From: JANQRZ01 sp965214485
Lineage (GTDB): Bacteria > Bacteroidota > Rhodothermia > Rhodothermales > JANQRZ01
DNA: 64,000 nucleotides
Assembly (NCBI GenBank): GCA_965214485.1
Contig: CBDCBW010000017.1
Coordinates: 62,001-126,000 of the forward strand
Direction of reading: 5' to 3'
Shown: one piece after another, positions 1-7,765 of the stretch
How positions within the stretch are numbered: the stretch's first letter is position 1
Layout of the letters: the number at the start of each line of letters is the position of its first letter
The notes under the pieces: generated by a model
What the model was told of the DNA's origin: nothing
What the model saw: the letters and a program-made list of their open reading frames with translations, nothing else
Databases searched by the model: none
Program-made: the position numbers and the translations under genes

Positions 1-55
1 GGTTGTCGGCGTGCTGAAGGAGGTACGGGCTGTGGGTGTCGGCGAGACGGTTCAT
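1..55 (-). CDS. DUF255 / thioredoxin-domain protein, N-terminal fragment cut by window edge
   Basis: Reading leftwards from an ATG whose complement lies at 53-55, eighteen codons give MNRLADTHSPYLLQHADN. This is the characteristic opening (NRLxxxxSPYLLQHAxNPV) of DUF255 proteins (YyaL / SPATA20 family), which carry a thioredoxin-like domain followed by an (alpha/alpha)6-barrel. Only this start is visible; the rest lies beyond the left edge. The identification rests on this short but distinctive signature, recalled rather than searched. Confidence 0.7.
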   Translation of the reverse strand, partial: MNRLADTHSPYLLQHADN

Positions 56-57
56 TT

Positions 58-140
58 CGGTAGACGGTAGACGGAGGACAGTGGACGGAGAGCAGCACCT
101 CCCCGTTCCGTCTACTGTCCTCCGTCCGCCGTCCTCTGCC
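58..140. repeat. Imperfect inverted repeat that runs into the mscS 3' end
   Basis: One arm near 66-90 (core GACGGAGGACAGTGGACGG) is matched in reverse by the arm near 106-128 (TCCGTCTACTGTCCTCCGTC). The right arm overlaps the last codons of the MscS gene and supplies its odd tail GQRTADGGQ. Related words recur at 17396-17420 (the 15-mer GTGGACGGAGAGCAG) and 19088-19130, so this looks like a dispersed low-complexity family in this genome. It may also act as a hairpin at the end of the mscS transcript. Confidence 0.5.
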
Positions 141-1131
141 CGCTGCCCGTTGCCTTCTGTCCTTCCGCCCCCCCGTTGGCGCCGAAGACCGGCGGCTCGG
201 CGCGCGCGCCGGGCTTGCCCTCGGCGACGTTGTGGAAGTAGCGCGTCGTCGGGTAGGCCAGGTCGATGTCGTCGCGCTCGGCGAAGGCGTCGAGGATGGC
301 CTCCCACAGAATCTCCTCGCTCCCGCGCCGGCGGCGGGGCTCGACGAGGTACCGGATCACGAACTGCACGCCGACGTCGACGACGCTGGTGTAGACCGTC
401 GGGGTGAGCTTGGAGTAGAAGATCAGGTACTCCTGCGCGGCCTGCCGGACCTTGCGCTCGGCGTCGGCGCTGAGCTCCTCGGCCTTCTCGTGGGCGATCT
501 GGAGGAGGATCTCCTTCGTGTCCCGCCACGCGCTCTCGAAGGTCACGACGACCGCGATCTCGTTCCAGATGTAGGGGAAGCCGCGCGTGTAGTTGACGAC
601 CGGCTCGGTGAAGACCTTGCCGTTGGGGATGTGGATGATCCGGCCCGTGGACTGCGCCGCCCCCGTCGAGGTCCCGACCTCGAGGAGCGTGAACCGGAAC
701 AGCCGCTGGTCGATCACGTCGCCCGCGTGGCCGACGAGCTCGATCCGGTCGCCCGGCCCGAAGGGCTTGCGCCAGACGATGAAGCCCCACCCGGCGACGT
801 TCGTCAGCGGGTCCTTGAGCGCAATCGCAACGCCGGCGGAGACGAGGCCGAGGAACGTCCCGATCTCGCCGAACTCGTCGAGCCAGATGCGCCCGACGAC
901 GAGGAAGCCGAGGACGACGATGGTGTAGCTGACCGTCTTGCGCCACTGGTACTGGGCGCGGACGTCGGTCGTGCGCCGGTTGATGACCCGGATGAGGAGC
1001 GCCCGCAGCAGGCCCAGCACGACCACGACGACGAGCGTGCTGAGGAGGTGGTCGAGCGTGGCCTCGCTCAGCCCCGTGGCCTCTTGCAGCCAGACGTAGA
1101 AACGCGCGAAGGCTTCGGTGACGGGACGCAT
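112..1131 (-). CDS. MscS-family mechanosensitive ion channel
   Basis: A 339-residue protein with hydrophobic segments at about residues 25-48, 67-85 and 92-118. A Gly/Ala-rich pore helix (GLVSAGVAIALKDPLTN) is followed by the MscS beta-domain (KPFGPGDRIELVGHAGDV...IHIPNGKV). It should gate solute release across the inner membrane under turgor stress. The cytoplasmic part contains an Arg-rich EPRRRRGS stretch. The last ~20 residues (GGAEGQKATGSGQRTADGGQ) look like read-through into an intergenic repeat rather than protein fold. A second, unrelated-looking MscS gene lies at 62893-63906. It diverges from nothing visible: the next gene leftwards is the DUF255 protein on the same strand. Confidence 0.9.
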   Translation of the reverse strand: MRPVTEAFARFYVWLQEATGLSEATLDHLLSTLVVVVVLGLLRALLIRVINRRTTDVRAQYQWRKTVSYTIVVLGFLVVGRIWLDEFGEIGTFLGLVSAGVAIALKDPLTNVAGWGFIVWRKPFGPGDRIELVGHAGDVIDQRLFRFTLLEVGTSTGAAQSTGRIIHIPNGKVFTEPVVNYTRGFPYIWNEIAVVVTFESAWRDTKEILLQIAHEKAEELSADAERKVRQAAQEYLIFYSKLTPTVYTSVVDVGVQFVIRYLVEPRRRRGSEEILWEAILDAFAERDDIDLAYPTTRYFHNVAEGKPGARAEPPVFGANGGAEGQKATGSGQRTADGGQ

Positions 1132-1185
1132 GAGGGGGGGGCGGGTGGCGGCGGCGGCAATCTACGATGCCGGGGGCGGCCTCGC

Positions 1186-3747
1186 TCAGAAGGCTCCGCC
1201 GAAGAAGATGGCGTTGAGGAGCAGCCCCTGCGTCCCCCACCAGAACGCCCGGAACGTCGGGTCGAAGTCGAACAGCACGACGTGCCCTCGACCGAGGCGC
1301 TGTCCGGTGATCGCCGCGCCGCCGGCGATCCGCTCCAGGTTCGGCGCGGAGACGTAGCCGCTGAGGAGGGGCGCGTCGGTGTAGGCCGCGACGGTCGTGC
1401 CCGGCGCGGCCGACGGATCGAAGGCGAGCGTGTTGTTCTTGAAGACCGGCAGGGTCTCCCCGTGCCCGAAGGCGAGCGGGTGCGTCGCGTCGAGGGAGAC
1501 CTCGAAGATGGCCCCGCCGACGACCTGCGCGCCGCGCGCGGCATCGACCTCGGCGTAGGGGCGGCGCGTGCTGTCCTCCACGGCCTCGCGCGCGGTCCAT
1601 TCCCCGAAGCCGTGCTCCGCCGCCCACGCCGCCGCCTGCTCGGTGGCGACAAGCGTCCCGCCGTTCCGCACCCACGCTTTCAGCTTCCCGGTCGCGTCGT
1701 CGTCCAGCCCCCGGAAGGTGCCGGTGACGATGACGGTCGTGTAGCGGTCCAGGTCGGCCTCGCCTACGTCGTCCCGGTCGAGCAGCGACACCGGCAGCCC
1801 GGCGCGCTCGGTGAGCAGGTGCCACACCTGCCCGACGTTGTACGCGTCCGTCCCCTCGCCCGAGAGCAGCGCCACGCGCGGCATCTCCAGCACCGGCATC
1901 GACCGGCTCCCGAGGTCCGGCCCGTCCGGCGTCAGCCCGCCGTCAAAGGGAACGGCACCAGCAAAGCGCTTGGACGACGCTTCGCTCAGAATGCGCCGCT
2001 CCACAGCTCTCTCCGCCTCAGGCTGGACCACCGGTACGATGAGCGTTCCGCGTTCGTACTGATATTCCTTGCGTCCGGCTTTGAAAGGTTCGGTCGCCAT
2101 GCGCACCCGAACGCCTGCTTGTTGTAGCTGAGCGAGGACTTTCGGCGCGAACGGACTCTCCCACCCGACGAGGTAGGCGTAGTCCGCAGCGATGAACTGG
2201 CGGTTGGGAATGCCCTTGCTGGTCCACAGCTTCCCGTTCTCCATGTCCACGTCGAGCGCATCGCCGAGCAGGCTGCGCGGTAGCCGCTCCAACTCTGCGT
2301 AGCGCAGGCCATAAGCTAGCGGCAATGTCCATGTCGACACGTCGTAAAACAGCGAGTCCTCGAAGCTCGTCACGCGCTCGAAGGCCGCCTTGACGAGCCG
2401 CGCTTGCGGCTGCTCCATCGGCACCACGAACGTTTGCTGGTTCGCCTCGAACCGTTCCCCGCTGACCTCGACAGACTCACCGAGGAAGTACGCCTCGATC
2501 CGGTGCTGCCGGAGTACATCGGCAAAGTGAATCCCTCGCCGGTCCTCCACCGAGACGACGTACCCCTTTACCTCAGACTTCCGCGCCACCTCGGGTGCCG
2601 AGGCGTAGAAATCGCGCTGGTGCCGGAGTAGGTCCGTGCGCATGGCGACGGCAGCTTCGAGCGACGACAGGCTCGTGGCAACTTGGTTGCGGACCGTCGT
2701 CGCATAGTCCAGCCGACCGTTCACGGTCTCGGCGGCGAGGGCGCGGCTGGAGGCCTGCTCGAAGAGAATCCCGACGCCGCCGTTCACGTCGGGGTAGGTC
2801 GAGCCCTTGCCGTAGTAGAAGTCGTCGAAGCTCTCGCCGGAGTAGTAGAGCTGCCCGATCCGGTCGAGCGCCGCCGCGTGGTAGCCCGCGATCTGGGCCG
2901 TCAGGTCGAACGTCCGCTCGGGCGTGTTCGGGTTGTTGCGGCTCGGGATGCCGGGCTGGAAGAAGTAGGTCGCGTCGCCGCCCATCTCGTGGAAGTCGGT
3001 CGAGAGCTGGGGCCGCCAGCTGTGCCAGAGCGCCATCCGCGCCTGCGACTCGGGGTGGACGAGCGGGAGCCAGTCGCGGTTGAGGTCGAAGAGGTAGTGG
3101 TTGGTCCGGCCGCCGGGCCAGGGCTCGCGGTGCTCGCGGTCCTGCCCGTCGAGCGAGGGGAAGCCTTCGGTCCCGCCCCGGTTGCCGTTGACCCAGTCGA
3201 CGAAGCGGTCGCGCCCGTCGGGGTTCATGAGCGGGTCGAGGACGACGACGGCGTTCTCCAACACGGCCTCCACCGCCGGCCCTCGTCCGGCGGCGAGGTG
3301 GTAGAGCAGGAGGAGCGCCGCCTCGGTCCCGCTGGCCTCGTTGCCGTGGACGCTGTAGCCCAGGTACGCCACGACCGGCATCGCCCCGAGCGCGGCGTCG
3401 CTCACCGCGTCCGGCGCTTCGGAGAGCCGAAGGTTGGCCTGCCGCACCGCTTCCAGGTCGGTCCCTTCTGCCGCGACGATAGCATGGACGAGCCGCCGCC
3501 CCTCCCACGTCCGCCCGTGCTCGCCGAACGTCACACGGGGACTCGCCTCGGCGACCGCCTCGAAGTAGCGCACGACTTGCTCGGGCCGCGTATGCCGGGT
3601 ACCGATGACGTGGCCGATGACGGCCTCGGGCGTCGGGATCGCCGGGTCGTAGCCCGCGACGCCGGGCACCGCGAAGTCGGTAGCGAGCGGCAGGGGCTGC
3701 GCCCAGGCGGCGGGGAACAGAAGGAGGAGGGCGAAGCCGAAGCGCAT
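1186..3747 (-). CDS. Secreted M14-family zinc carboxypeptidase with C-terminal GATase-like domain
   Basis: An 853-residue exported metallopeptidase. The start chosen gives a clean signal peptide (MRFGFALLLLFPAAWAQ); an upstream in-frame ATG at 3801 would add 18 non-hydrophobic residues that run into a hairpin. Zinc ligands fit HxxE...H: His134 and Glu137 (in SVHGNEASG) and His253 (STDFHEMGG); Glu330 (GILFEQAS) is the likely general base. Residues ~640-850 resemble a class-I glutamine-amidotransferase/ThuA-like fold (VALLSGEG...VIVTGTF...GGTLVAT), as in other Bacteroidota M14 proteins. It probably trims peptides in the periplasm or outside the cell. The central ~700 bp (about 1960-2680) use many A/T-ending codons (AAA, GAA, TAT, AGA, TTT), unlike both flanks, suggesting a mosaic origin. 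No T9SS tail is seen. Confidence 0.9.
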   Translation of the reverse strand: MRFGFALLLLFPAAWAQPLPLATDFAVPGVAGYDPAIPTPEAVIGHVIGTRHTRPEQVVRYFEAVAEASPRVTFGEHGRTWEGRRLVHAIVAAEGTDLEAVRQANLRLSEAPDAVSDAALGAMPVVAYLGYSVHGNEASGTEAALLLLYHLAAGRGPAVEAVLENAVVVLDPLMNPDGRDRFVDWVNGNRGGTEGFPSLDGQDREHREPWPGGRTNHYLFDLNRDWLPLVHPESQARMALWHSWRPQLSTDFHEMGGDATYFFQPGIPSRNNPNTPERTFDLTAQIAGYHAAALDRIGQLYYSGESFDDFYYGKGSTYPDVNGGVGILFEQASSRALAAETVNGRLDYATTVRNQVATSLSSLEAAVAMRTDLLRHQRDFYASAPEVARKSEVKGYVVSVEDRRGIHFADVLRQHRIEAYFLGESVEVSGERFEANQQTFVVPMEQPQARLVKAAFERVTSFEDSLFYDVSTWTLPLAYGLRYAELERLPRSLLGDALDVDMENGKLWTSKGIPNRQFIAADYAYLVGWESPFAPKVLAQLQQAGVRVRMATEPFKAGRKEYQYERGTLIVPVVQPEAERAVERRILSEASSKRFAGAVPFDGGLTPDGPDLGSRSMPVLEMPRVALLSGEGTDAYNVGQVWHLLTERAGLPVSLLDRDDVGEADLDRYTTVIVTGTFRGLDDDATGKLKAWVRNGGTLVATEQAAAWAAEHGFGEWTAREAVEDSTRRPYAEVDAARGAQVVGGAIFEVSLDATHPLAFGHGETLPVFKNNTLAFDPSAAPGTTVAAYTDAPLLSGYVSAPNLERIAGGAAITGQRLGRGHVVLFDFDPTFRAFWWGTQGLLLNAIFFGGAF

Positions 3748-3764
3748 GGACTCGGTGAGAATGC

Positions 3765-3792
3765 GTAGGGGCGATTCACGAATCGCCCCTAC
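3765..3792. repeat. GTAGGGGCG-type palindrome (12-bp stem)
   Basis: A perfect hairpin: arm GTAGGGGCGATT, loop CACG, arm AATCGCCCCTAC. It sits between the VKOR-DsbA gene and the M14 gene, 18 bases upstream of the M14 start codon. It could terminate or attenuate the upstream transcript, but there is no T-run, and related palindromes occur at 7362, 24725 and 46813. A dispersed palindromic repeat is more likely. Confidence 0.75.
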
Positions 3793-3837
3793 CGTAGCCA
3801 ATGGACGGGTCAGGTCTTGCTATCCGGGCGCGGCGTT

Positions 3838-5064
3838 CTATTCGGGCGCGGCGGCGGTCCCGAGCGCGGCCTGCTTCTCCTCCGCCGCGTGCGCCACGAG
3901 CCGACCGATGCACTCCGGCGTCCAGGCGTCCTCGGTGTACGCGAGCATCCGTCCCTCGATCGCGAGCTTCGGCACGCTCCGCACCCCGTCCTCCGTGATC
4001 ATCCGGTTCTCCGCCTCGATCTGCCCGACGTATTTCCCCGCCTTGATTTCCTCCCGGACCCGCTCGGGGTCTAGCCCGATCCGCTGCGCGGCGTCCGTGA
4101 TCTGTTCGATCGACAGGCCGCCCCGCCGCTGCGCGCCGAACTGGAGGTCGAGCATCTCGAAGAACTTGCCCTCCTCGGCGGCGAGGTAGAGCGCCTGCGC
4201 CTGCGGGACCGAGTAGTCCCAGATGGTGTACGGCTTGTAATAGAACCGCGCCTGGTCTTCGAGCTGCGGGATGATGCCCTCGAGCGCGTCGTGGAGCGTC
4301 TTGCAGTGCGGGCAGTTGGGGTCGAAGATTTTGACGACGCGGACGGGCGCCTCCGGGCTGCCCTCGAAGGGCGTCTCCATCGAGATGAGGGTGTCGAAGA
4401 CGTTCAGGCGCGGCGTCTCGTAGTCGTAGTGGCACGTCGCGGTCTCGACCGAGAGCCGGTCCCGCGTCACGATGACGGGCCGGTCGTCCCTCGCCTCGCC
4501 GTCGCCGGGGGCGAGCGCCAGGTCCGCCCCGCCGAGCACGACGAGCGCGACCAGGCCGAGGGCGTAGGGCCGCAGCGCCGCCGCCCGGACCACGTCGCGC
4601 CCCGGCCCCTTCGCCCGCTCGACGAGGTGGAGCGCGAAGAGCGCGGCGGTCGTGAGCGACGAGGCGAGGCAGAGCACGCAGAACTGCTCGAGCGCGAAGA
4701 CCTGCACGCCGACGAGGTAGAGCGCGAACGCGAACCCGGCGGCGACCGCCCAGAAGCTCGCCGTCCGCAGCGTCTCGCTCGTCGGCGGCTTCAGGAGGGC
4801 CGCCCCGAAGCGGAGCGCCGCCACGGTGGCGTAGAACAGCCCGCCCCACACGAGCAGGCTGACTCCGAGAAAGTCGCTGTAGACGCTCGACGTGACGGAG
4901 GCGCAGCCGCTGCCGCTCTCGGCGTCCCCCACGCCCGTGCAGCCGAAGGCGAAATCCGCCTGGCTCTGCACCCACAGGTGGACCACGACGAGCACGCCGA
5001 GGAGCGCGAGCAGAAAGATCGGGAGGTTGAGGCGAGGGCCGGAGGGCGGGGTCGGGCGAGCCAT
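3838..5064 (-). CDS. VKOR-DsbA fusion (vitamin K epoxide reductase domain plus thioredoxin-like oxidase)
   Basis: A 408-residue membrane protein. Residues ~12-180 form a VKOR four-helix domain with the shuttle pair Cys42/Cys54 and the active-site motif CVLC (129-132). Residues ~230-395 form a DsbA-like thioredoxin domain with CPHC at 251-254. In this fused family, electrons from periplasmic dithiols pass from CPHC through the VKOR cysteines to quinone, so one protein does the work of DsbA and DsbB. The start was placed at ATG 5064 because it directly precedes the basic N-terminus and first helix; the upstream extension (ATG at 5160) is not hydrophobic and overlaps a likely promoter region. 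The C-terminus VPKLAIEGR...YTEDAWTPE is typical of DsbA-like thiol oxidases. Confidence 0.92.
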   Translation of the reverse strand: MARPTPPSGPRLNLPIFLLALLGVLVVVHLWVQSQADFAFGCTGVGDAESGSGCASVTSSVYSDFLGVSLLVWGGLFYATVAALRFGAALLKPPTSETLRTASFWAVAAGFAFALYLVGVQVFALEQFCVLCLASSLTTAALFALHLVERAKGPGRDVVRAAALRPYALGLVALVVLGGADLALAPGDGEARDDRPVIVTRDRLSVETATCHYDYETPRLNVFDTLISMETPFEGSPEAPVRVVKIFDPNCPHCKTLHDALEGIIPQLEDQARFYYKPYTIWDYSVPQAQALYLAAEEGKFFEMLDLQFGAQRRGGLSIEQITDAAQRIGLDPERVREEIKAGKYVGQIEAENRMITEDGVRSVPKLAIEGRMLAYTEDAWTPECIGRLVAHAAEEKQAALGTAAAPE

Positions 5065-5188
5065 GAGCGTCGGGGATACCTTCAAAGGAAAGGGCAAAAT
5101 ATACCAACGGTACCGCCGCGCCGAATCGTGCATCGCACCCCCCGCCGCGCTTGCGGTCACTCGCGAGGCTCGTTCCCGGCAGCACGCA

Positions 5189-5250
5189 GCTGTCCCCCTC
5201 GACGAGGGGGACAGCTTCTCACACCCTGAGCGCAGCGGTGGTGTGAGAAG
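5189..5250. repeat. Two abutting strong hairpins
   Basis: The first hairpin has arm GCTGTCCCCCTC (5189-5200), loop GAC and arm GAGGGGGACAGC (5204-5215). The second begins at the same C: arm CTTCTCACACC (5215-5225) and arm GGTGTGAGAAG (5240-5250). They lie immediately downstream of the carboxyltransferase stop codon on the minus strand. They could act as a transcription end, but the paired layout looks like a REP-type doublet. Confidence 0.75.
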
Positions 5251-5257
5251 CGGGGGG

Positions 5258-6943
5258 TCAGGTCTGGAGCACGCCGGGGTTGAAGCGCGGAATGTCGGGG
5301 TTGTGGTCGGCCATCTCGATGCCGGTTGCGAGCCACTCGCGCGTCCGGGCCGGGTCGATGATCTCGTCGACCCACAGCCGGGCGGCGGCGTAGTAGGGCG
5401 AGGTCTGGGCTTCGTAGCGCGCGGTCATCTCGGCGAGGAGCGCCTCCTGCTCGGCCTCGGACACGGTCTCGCCCTTGCGCTTCCGGGTGCCGATTTCGAT
5501 CTGGAGCAGCGTCTTGGCCGCCTGCTTGCCGCCCATCACCGCGATCTGCGCGGTCGGCCACGCCAGGATCAGGCGCGGGTCGTAGGCCTTGCCGCAGAGC
5601 GCGTAGTTGCCCGCCCCGTAGGAGTTGCCGAGGATGACGGTGAACTTCGGGACGACCGAGTTGGCGACGGCGTTGACCATCTTGGCGCCGTCCTTGATGA
5701 TCCCGCCGTGCTCGCTCCGGTTGCCGACCATGAAGCCGGTCACGTCCTGGAGGAACACGAGCGGGATCTTCTTTTGGTTGCAGTTCATGATGAACCGCGC
5801 GGCCTTGTCGGCAGAGTCCGAATAGATCACCCCGCCGGCCTGCATCTCGTTCGTGTGCGCCTTCTTGCCCTGCTTCGCCGTCACGACGAGCCGCTGGCTG
5901 GCGACGACCCCGACGCTCCAGCCGTCGATCCGGGCGTAGCCGCACAAGAGCGTCTGCCCGTACTGCGCCTTGTACTCGGTCCAGCTCTCGGCGTCGACGA
6001 TCCGGGCGAGGACGTCGCGCACGTCGTAGGGCACCTGCCGGCTCTCGGGGAGGACGCCGTAGAGCTCCTCCGGGTCGAAGGCGGGCGGCTTGGCCTCGCT
6101 GCGCTCGAACCCGGCGCGGCCGCGCGCGCCGAGGTGGCTCACGAGGGCGCGGATCGTCTCGAGGCAGGTCTTGTCGTCGGGCATCTTGTAGTCGGTCACG
6201 CCCGAAATCTCGGAGTGCGTGCTCGCCCCGCCGAGGGTCTCGTTGTCGGTGGTCTCGCCGATGGCGGCCTTGACGAGGAACGGCCCGGCGAGGAAGACCG
6301 AGCCCGTGCCGTCGACGATGAGGGCCTCGTCGGACATGATCGGGAGGTAGGCCCCGCCGGCGACGCAGCTCCCCATGATGGCGGCGACTTGGGGAATCCC
6401 CATCGAGGACATCCGGGCGTTGTTGCGGAAGATGCGCCCGAAGTGCTCCTTGTCGGGGAAAATCTGGTCCTGCATCGGGAGGTAGACCCCGGCGGAGTCC
6501 ACGAGGTAGACGATCGGCAGGCGGTTTTCCATCGCGATCTCCTGGGCGCGGAGGTTCTTCTTGGCCGTGATGGGAAACCACGCGCCGGCTTTCACGGTGG
6601 CGTCGTTCGCGACGAGGACGCACAGCCGGCCGTGGATGCGGCCCAGCCCCATCACGGTGCCGCCGGAGGGGCAGCCGCCTTCGTCTTGGTACATCTCCCA
6701 GCCGGTGAAGAGGCCGAGCTCCATGAACGCCGTCCCCTCGTCGATGAGCCCCGCGATGCGCTCGCGCGCCGTCAGCTTGCCTCGGCTGTGCTCGCGCTCG
6801 ATGCGCTTCTTGCCGCCGCCGAGGCGGACGGTCTCGGCGCGGTGCTCGAGCTCGTCGAGGAGGGTGCGGAGGTGCTGCCGGCGCGCGGTGAACTTCGCGT
6901 TGGCAGAGGCGGGACTGCCCAGGGTGGAGGCGACTTCGGCCAT
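5258..6943 (-). CDS. Acyl-CoA carboxylase, carboxyltransferase (beta) subunit, methylcrotonyl-CoA carboxylase type
   Basis: A 561-residue biotin-dependent carboxyltransferase that would transfer CO2 from carboxybiotin to an acyl-CoA. Both crotonase-fold halves are present. The N-half has YLVDSAGVYLPMQDQIFPD and MGSCVAGGAYLP; the C-half has DVTGFMVGNRSEHGGIIKDG, GNSYGAGNYALCGKAYDPR and WPTAQIAVMGG. These words and the length fit MCC-beta (leucine degradation) better than propionyl-CoA or acetyl-CoA carboxylases, although substrate cannot be proved from sequence. The start at 6943 gives the typical N-terminus; longer in-frame reading crosses into intergenic sequence. No biotin carboxylase (alpha) subunit is in the window. 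Nearby beta-oxidation genes at 22-33 kb fit a role in acyl-CoA catabolism. Confidence 0.9.
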   Translation of the reverse strand: MAEVASTLGSPASANAKFTARRQHLRTLLDELEHRAETVRLGGGKKRIEREHSRGKLTARERIAGLIDEGTAFMELGLFTGWEMYQDEGGCPSGGTVMGLGRIHGRLCVLVANDATVKAGAWFPITAKKNLRAQEIAMENRLPIVYLVDSAGVYLPMQDQIFPDKEHFGRIFRNNARMSSMGIPQVAAIMGSCVAGGAYLPIMSDEALIVDGTGSVFLAGPFLVKAAIGETTDNETLGGASTHSEISGVTDYKMPDDKTCLETIRALVSHLGARGRAGFERSEAKPPAFDPEELYGVLPESRQVPYDVRDVLARIVDAESWTEYKAQYGQTLLCGYARIDGWSVGVVASQRLVVTAKQGKKAHTNEMQAGGVIYSDSADKAARFIMNCNQKKIPLVFLQDVTGFMVGNRSEHGGIIKDGAKMVNAVANSVVPKFTVILGNSYGAGNYALCGKAYDPRLILAWPTAQIAVMGGKQAAKTLLQIEIGTRKRKGETVSEAEQEALLAEMTARYEAQTSPYYAAARLWVDEIIDPARTREWLATGIEMADHNPDIPRFNPGVLQT

Positions 6944-7068
6944 GAGAGGCGGCGTAGGCGGAAAGGGCGTAGGCGGGAAAGGAGAGACCGGGCCGAAAGT
7001 AGCCACCGGCGGGCCAAAAAAAAGGTCCGACCCGAAGGGCCGAACCGGATGGCGGGAGGAGGCCGGAG

Positions 7069-7263
7069 CTACATCAGCCCGACGACCCTCTGGCGAATCT
7101 GCGGGCGCGGGTCGCCGGTTTTCTCGTGGATGAGGTTGACCATCTTGGTGAGGTTGCCCCGCGTCTTCTTCATCTCCTGGTCGTCGAACTCGGCGTCGTC
7201 CCACGCCTGCTTGATCCGGTCCCTAATTCGGTACCACTGCTCGTTCATCCGCTTGGTCGCCAT
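7069..7263 (-). CDS. CsbD-like small protein (paralogue 1)
   Basis: A 64-residue hydrophilic protein: Trp-Tyr-x-x-Arg-x-x-Ile-Lys-x-x-Trp, then RGNLTKMVNLIHEKTG and a basic tail. This is the pattern of CsbD-family stress proteins (WxxIKGxxKxxWG...GxxxxLxGxIQxxxGxxxE). The start is ATG 7263. It shares a nearly identical central block with the gene at 7577-7765, both in protein (RGNLTKMVNLIHEKTG) and in DNA, so the two arose by recent local duplication. Function in the family is unknown beyond induction by general stress. Confidence 0.75.
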   Translation of the reverse strand: MATKRMNEQWYRIRDRIKQAWDDAEFDDQEMKKTRGNLTKMVNLIHEKTGDPRPQIRQRVVGLM

Positions 7264-7361
7264 GAGGCCTCTGGGTTGTGATGGGTTGTGACTGGTTACG
7301 ACGATCCTTACGGGTCTACGGCGAAATGGTTCGGGTACACGTGTCGCCCCGGTGGCCCTCC

Positions 7362-7388
7362 GTAGGGACAGGCACGCCGTGTCCCTAC
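7362..7388. repeat. GTAGGGACA palindrome
   Basis: Arms GTAGGGACA and TGTCCCTAC (9 bp) enclose GGCACGCCG. It is a relative of the GTAGGGGCG palindromes elsewhere in the window. It lies in the 313-base spacer between the two CsbD-like genes. Confidence 0.6.
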
Positions 7389-7423
7389 AGGCTGTCCGGC
7401 ATCGAACAGGCTGTCCGGCATGG
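7389..7423. repeat. 15-bp direct repeat, two copies
   Basis: CAGGCTGTCCGGCAT occurs twice with a 4-base gap, inside the spacer between the CsbD-like genes. The rest of this spacer (7264-7576) holds the palindrome at 7362 and an imperfect GC-rich hairpin near 7524-7553, a possible terminator for the gene ending at 7577. No coding sequence is seen there. Confidence 0.6.
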
Positions 7424-7576
7424 AGCAACAGCATCTACCCCATCACACCAAGCCCGGGAGCACCCTGAGACCGCTCGTCGGGGCGGGGCAGGCCGCCGTA
7501 GACAGCCTGCCGTAAACGGCCGGCGCCCAGCCTCTTCGAGAAGCCGGGCGCTAGGGGGTCGTGGGGGAGGATCGGG

Positions 7577-7765
7577 TCAGATGACGGCGCTCATCTTTTG
7601 CATGATGAGGCTGCGGTCCTCGCCGGTTTTCTCGTGGATGAGGTTGACCATCTTGGTGAGGTTGCCCCGCGCCTTCTTGAGTTCCTTCTCGTCGATCTCG
7701 CCCCAGACGGCGAAGATCTGCGCTCTCACGCGTTCCCAGTTCTGCTCCATGCGCTGCTTGCCCAT
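7577..7765 (-). CDS. CsbD-like small protein (paralogue 2)
   Basis: A 62-residue hydrophilic protein with MEQNWERVRAQIFAVWG followed by RGNLTKMVNLIHEKTG, the same core as the neighbour at 7069-7263. The N- and C-termini differ between the copies while the centre is almost identical at DNA level, consistent with duplication followed by drift or gene conversion. The start is ATG 7765. Role is inferred only from CsbD family resemblance (small general-stress protein). Confidence 0.75.
   Translation of the reverse strand: MGKQRMEQNWERVRAQIFAVWGEIDEKELKKARGNLTKMVNLIHEKTGEDRSLIMQKMSAVI

Noticed and set aside
232..2127. Very long open frames opposite real genes, such as 232-2127 on the plus strand
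   Set aside because: High GC removes stop codons from opposite frames. The translations are Arg/Pro/Ala/Val-rich with no domain, and they lie over well-supported genes.
3838..5064. VKOR-DsbA fusion considered novel
   Set aside because: This fusion is well known in several phyla; it was annotated but not listed as a finding.
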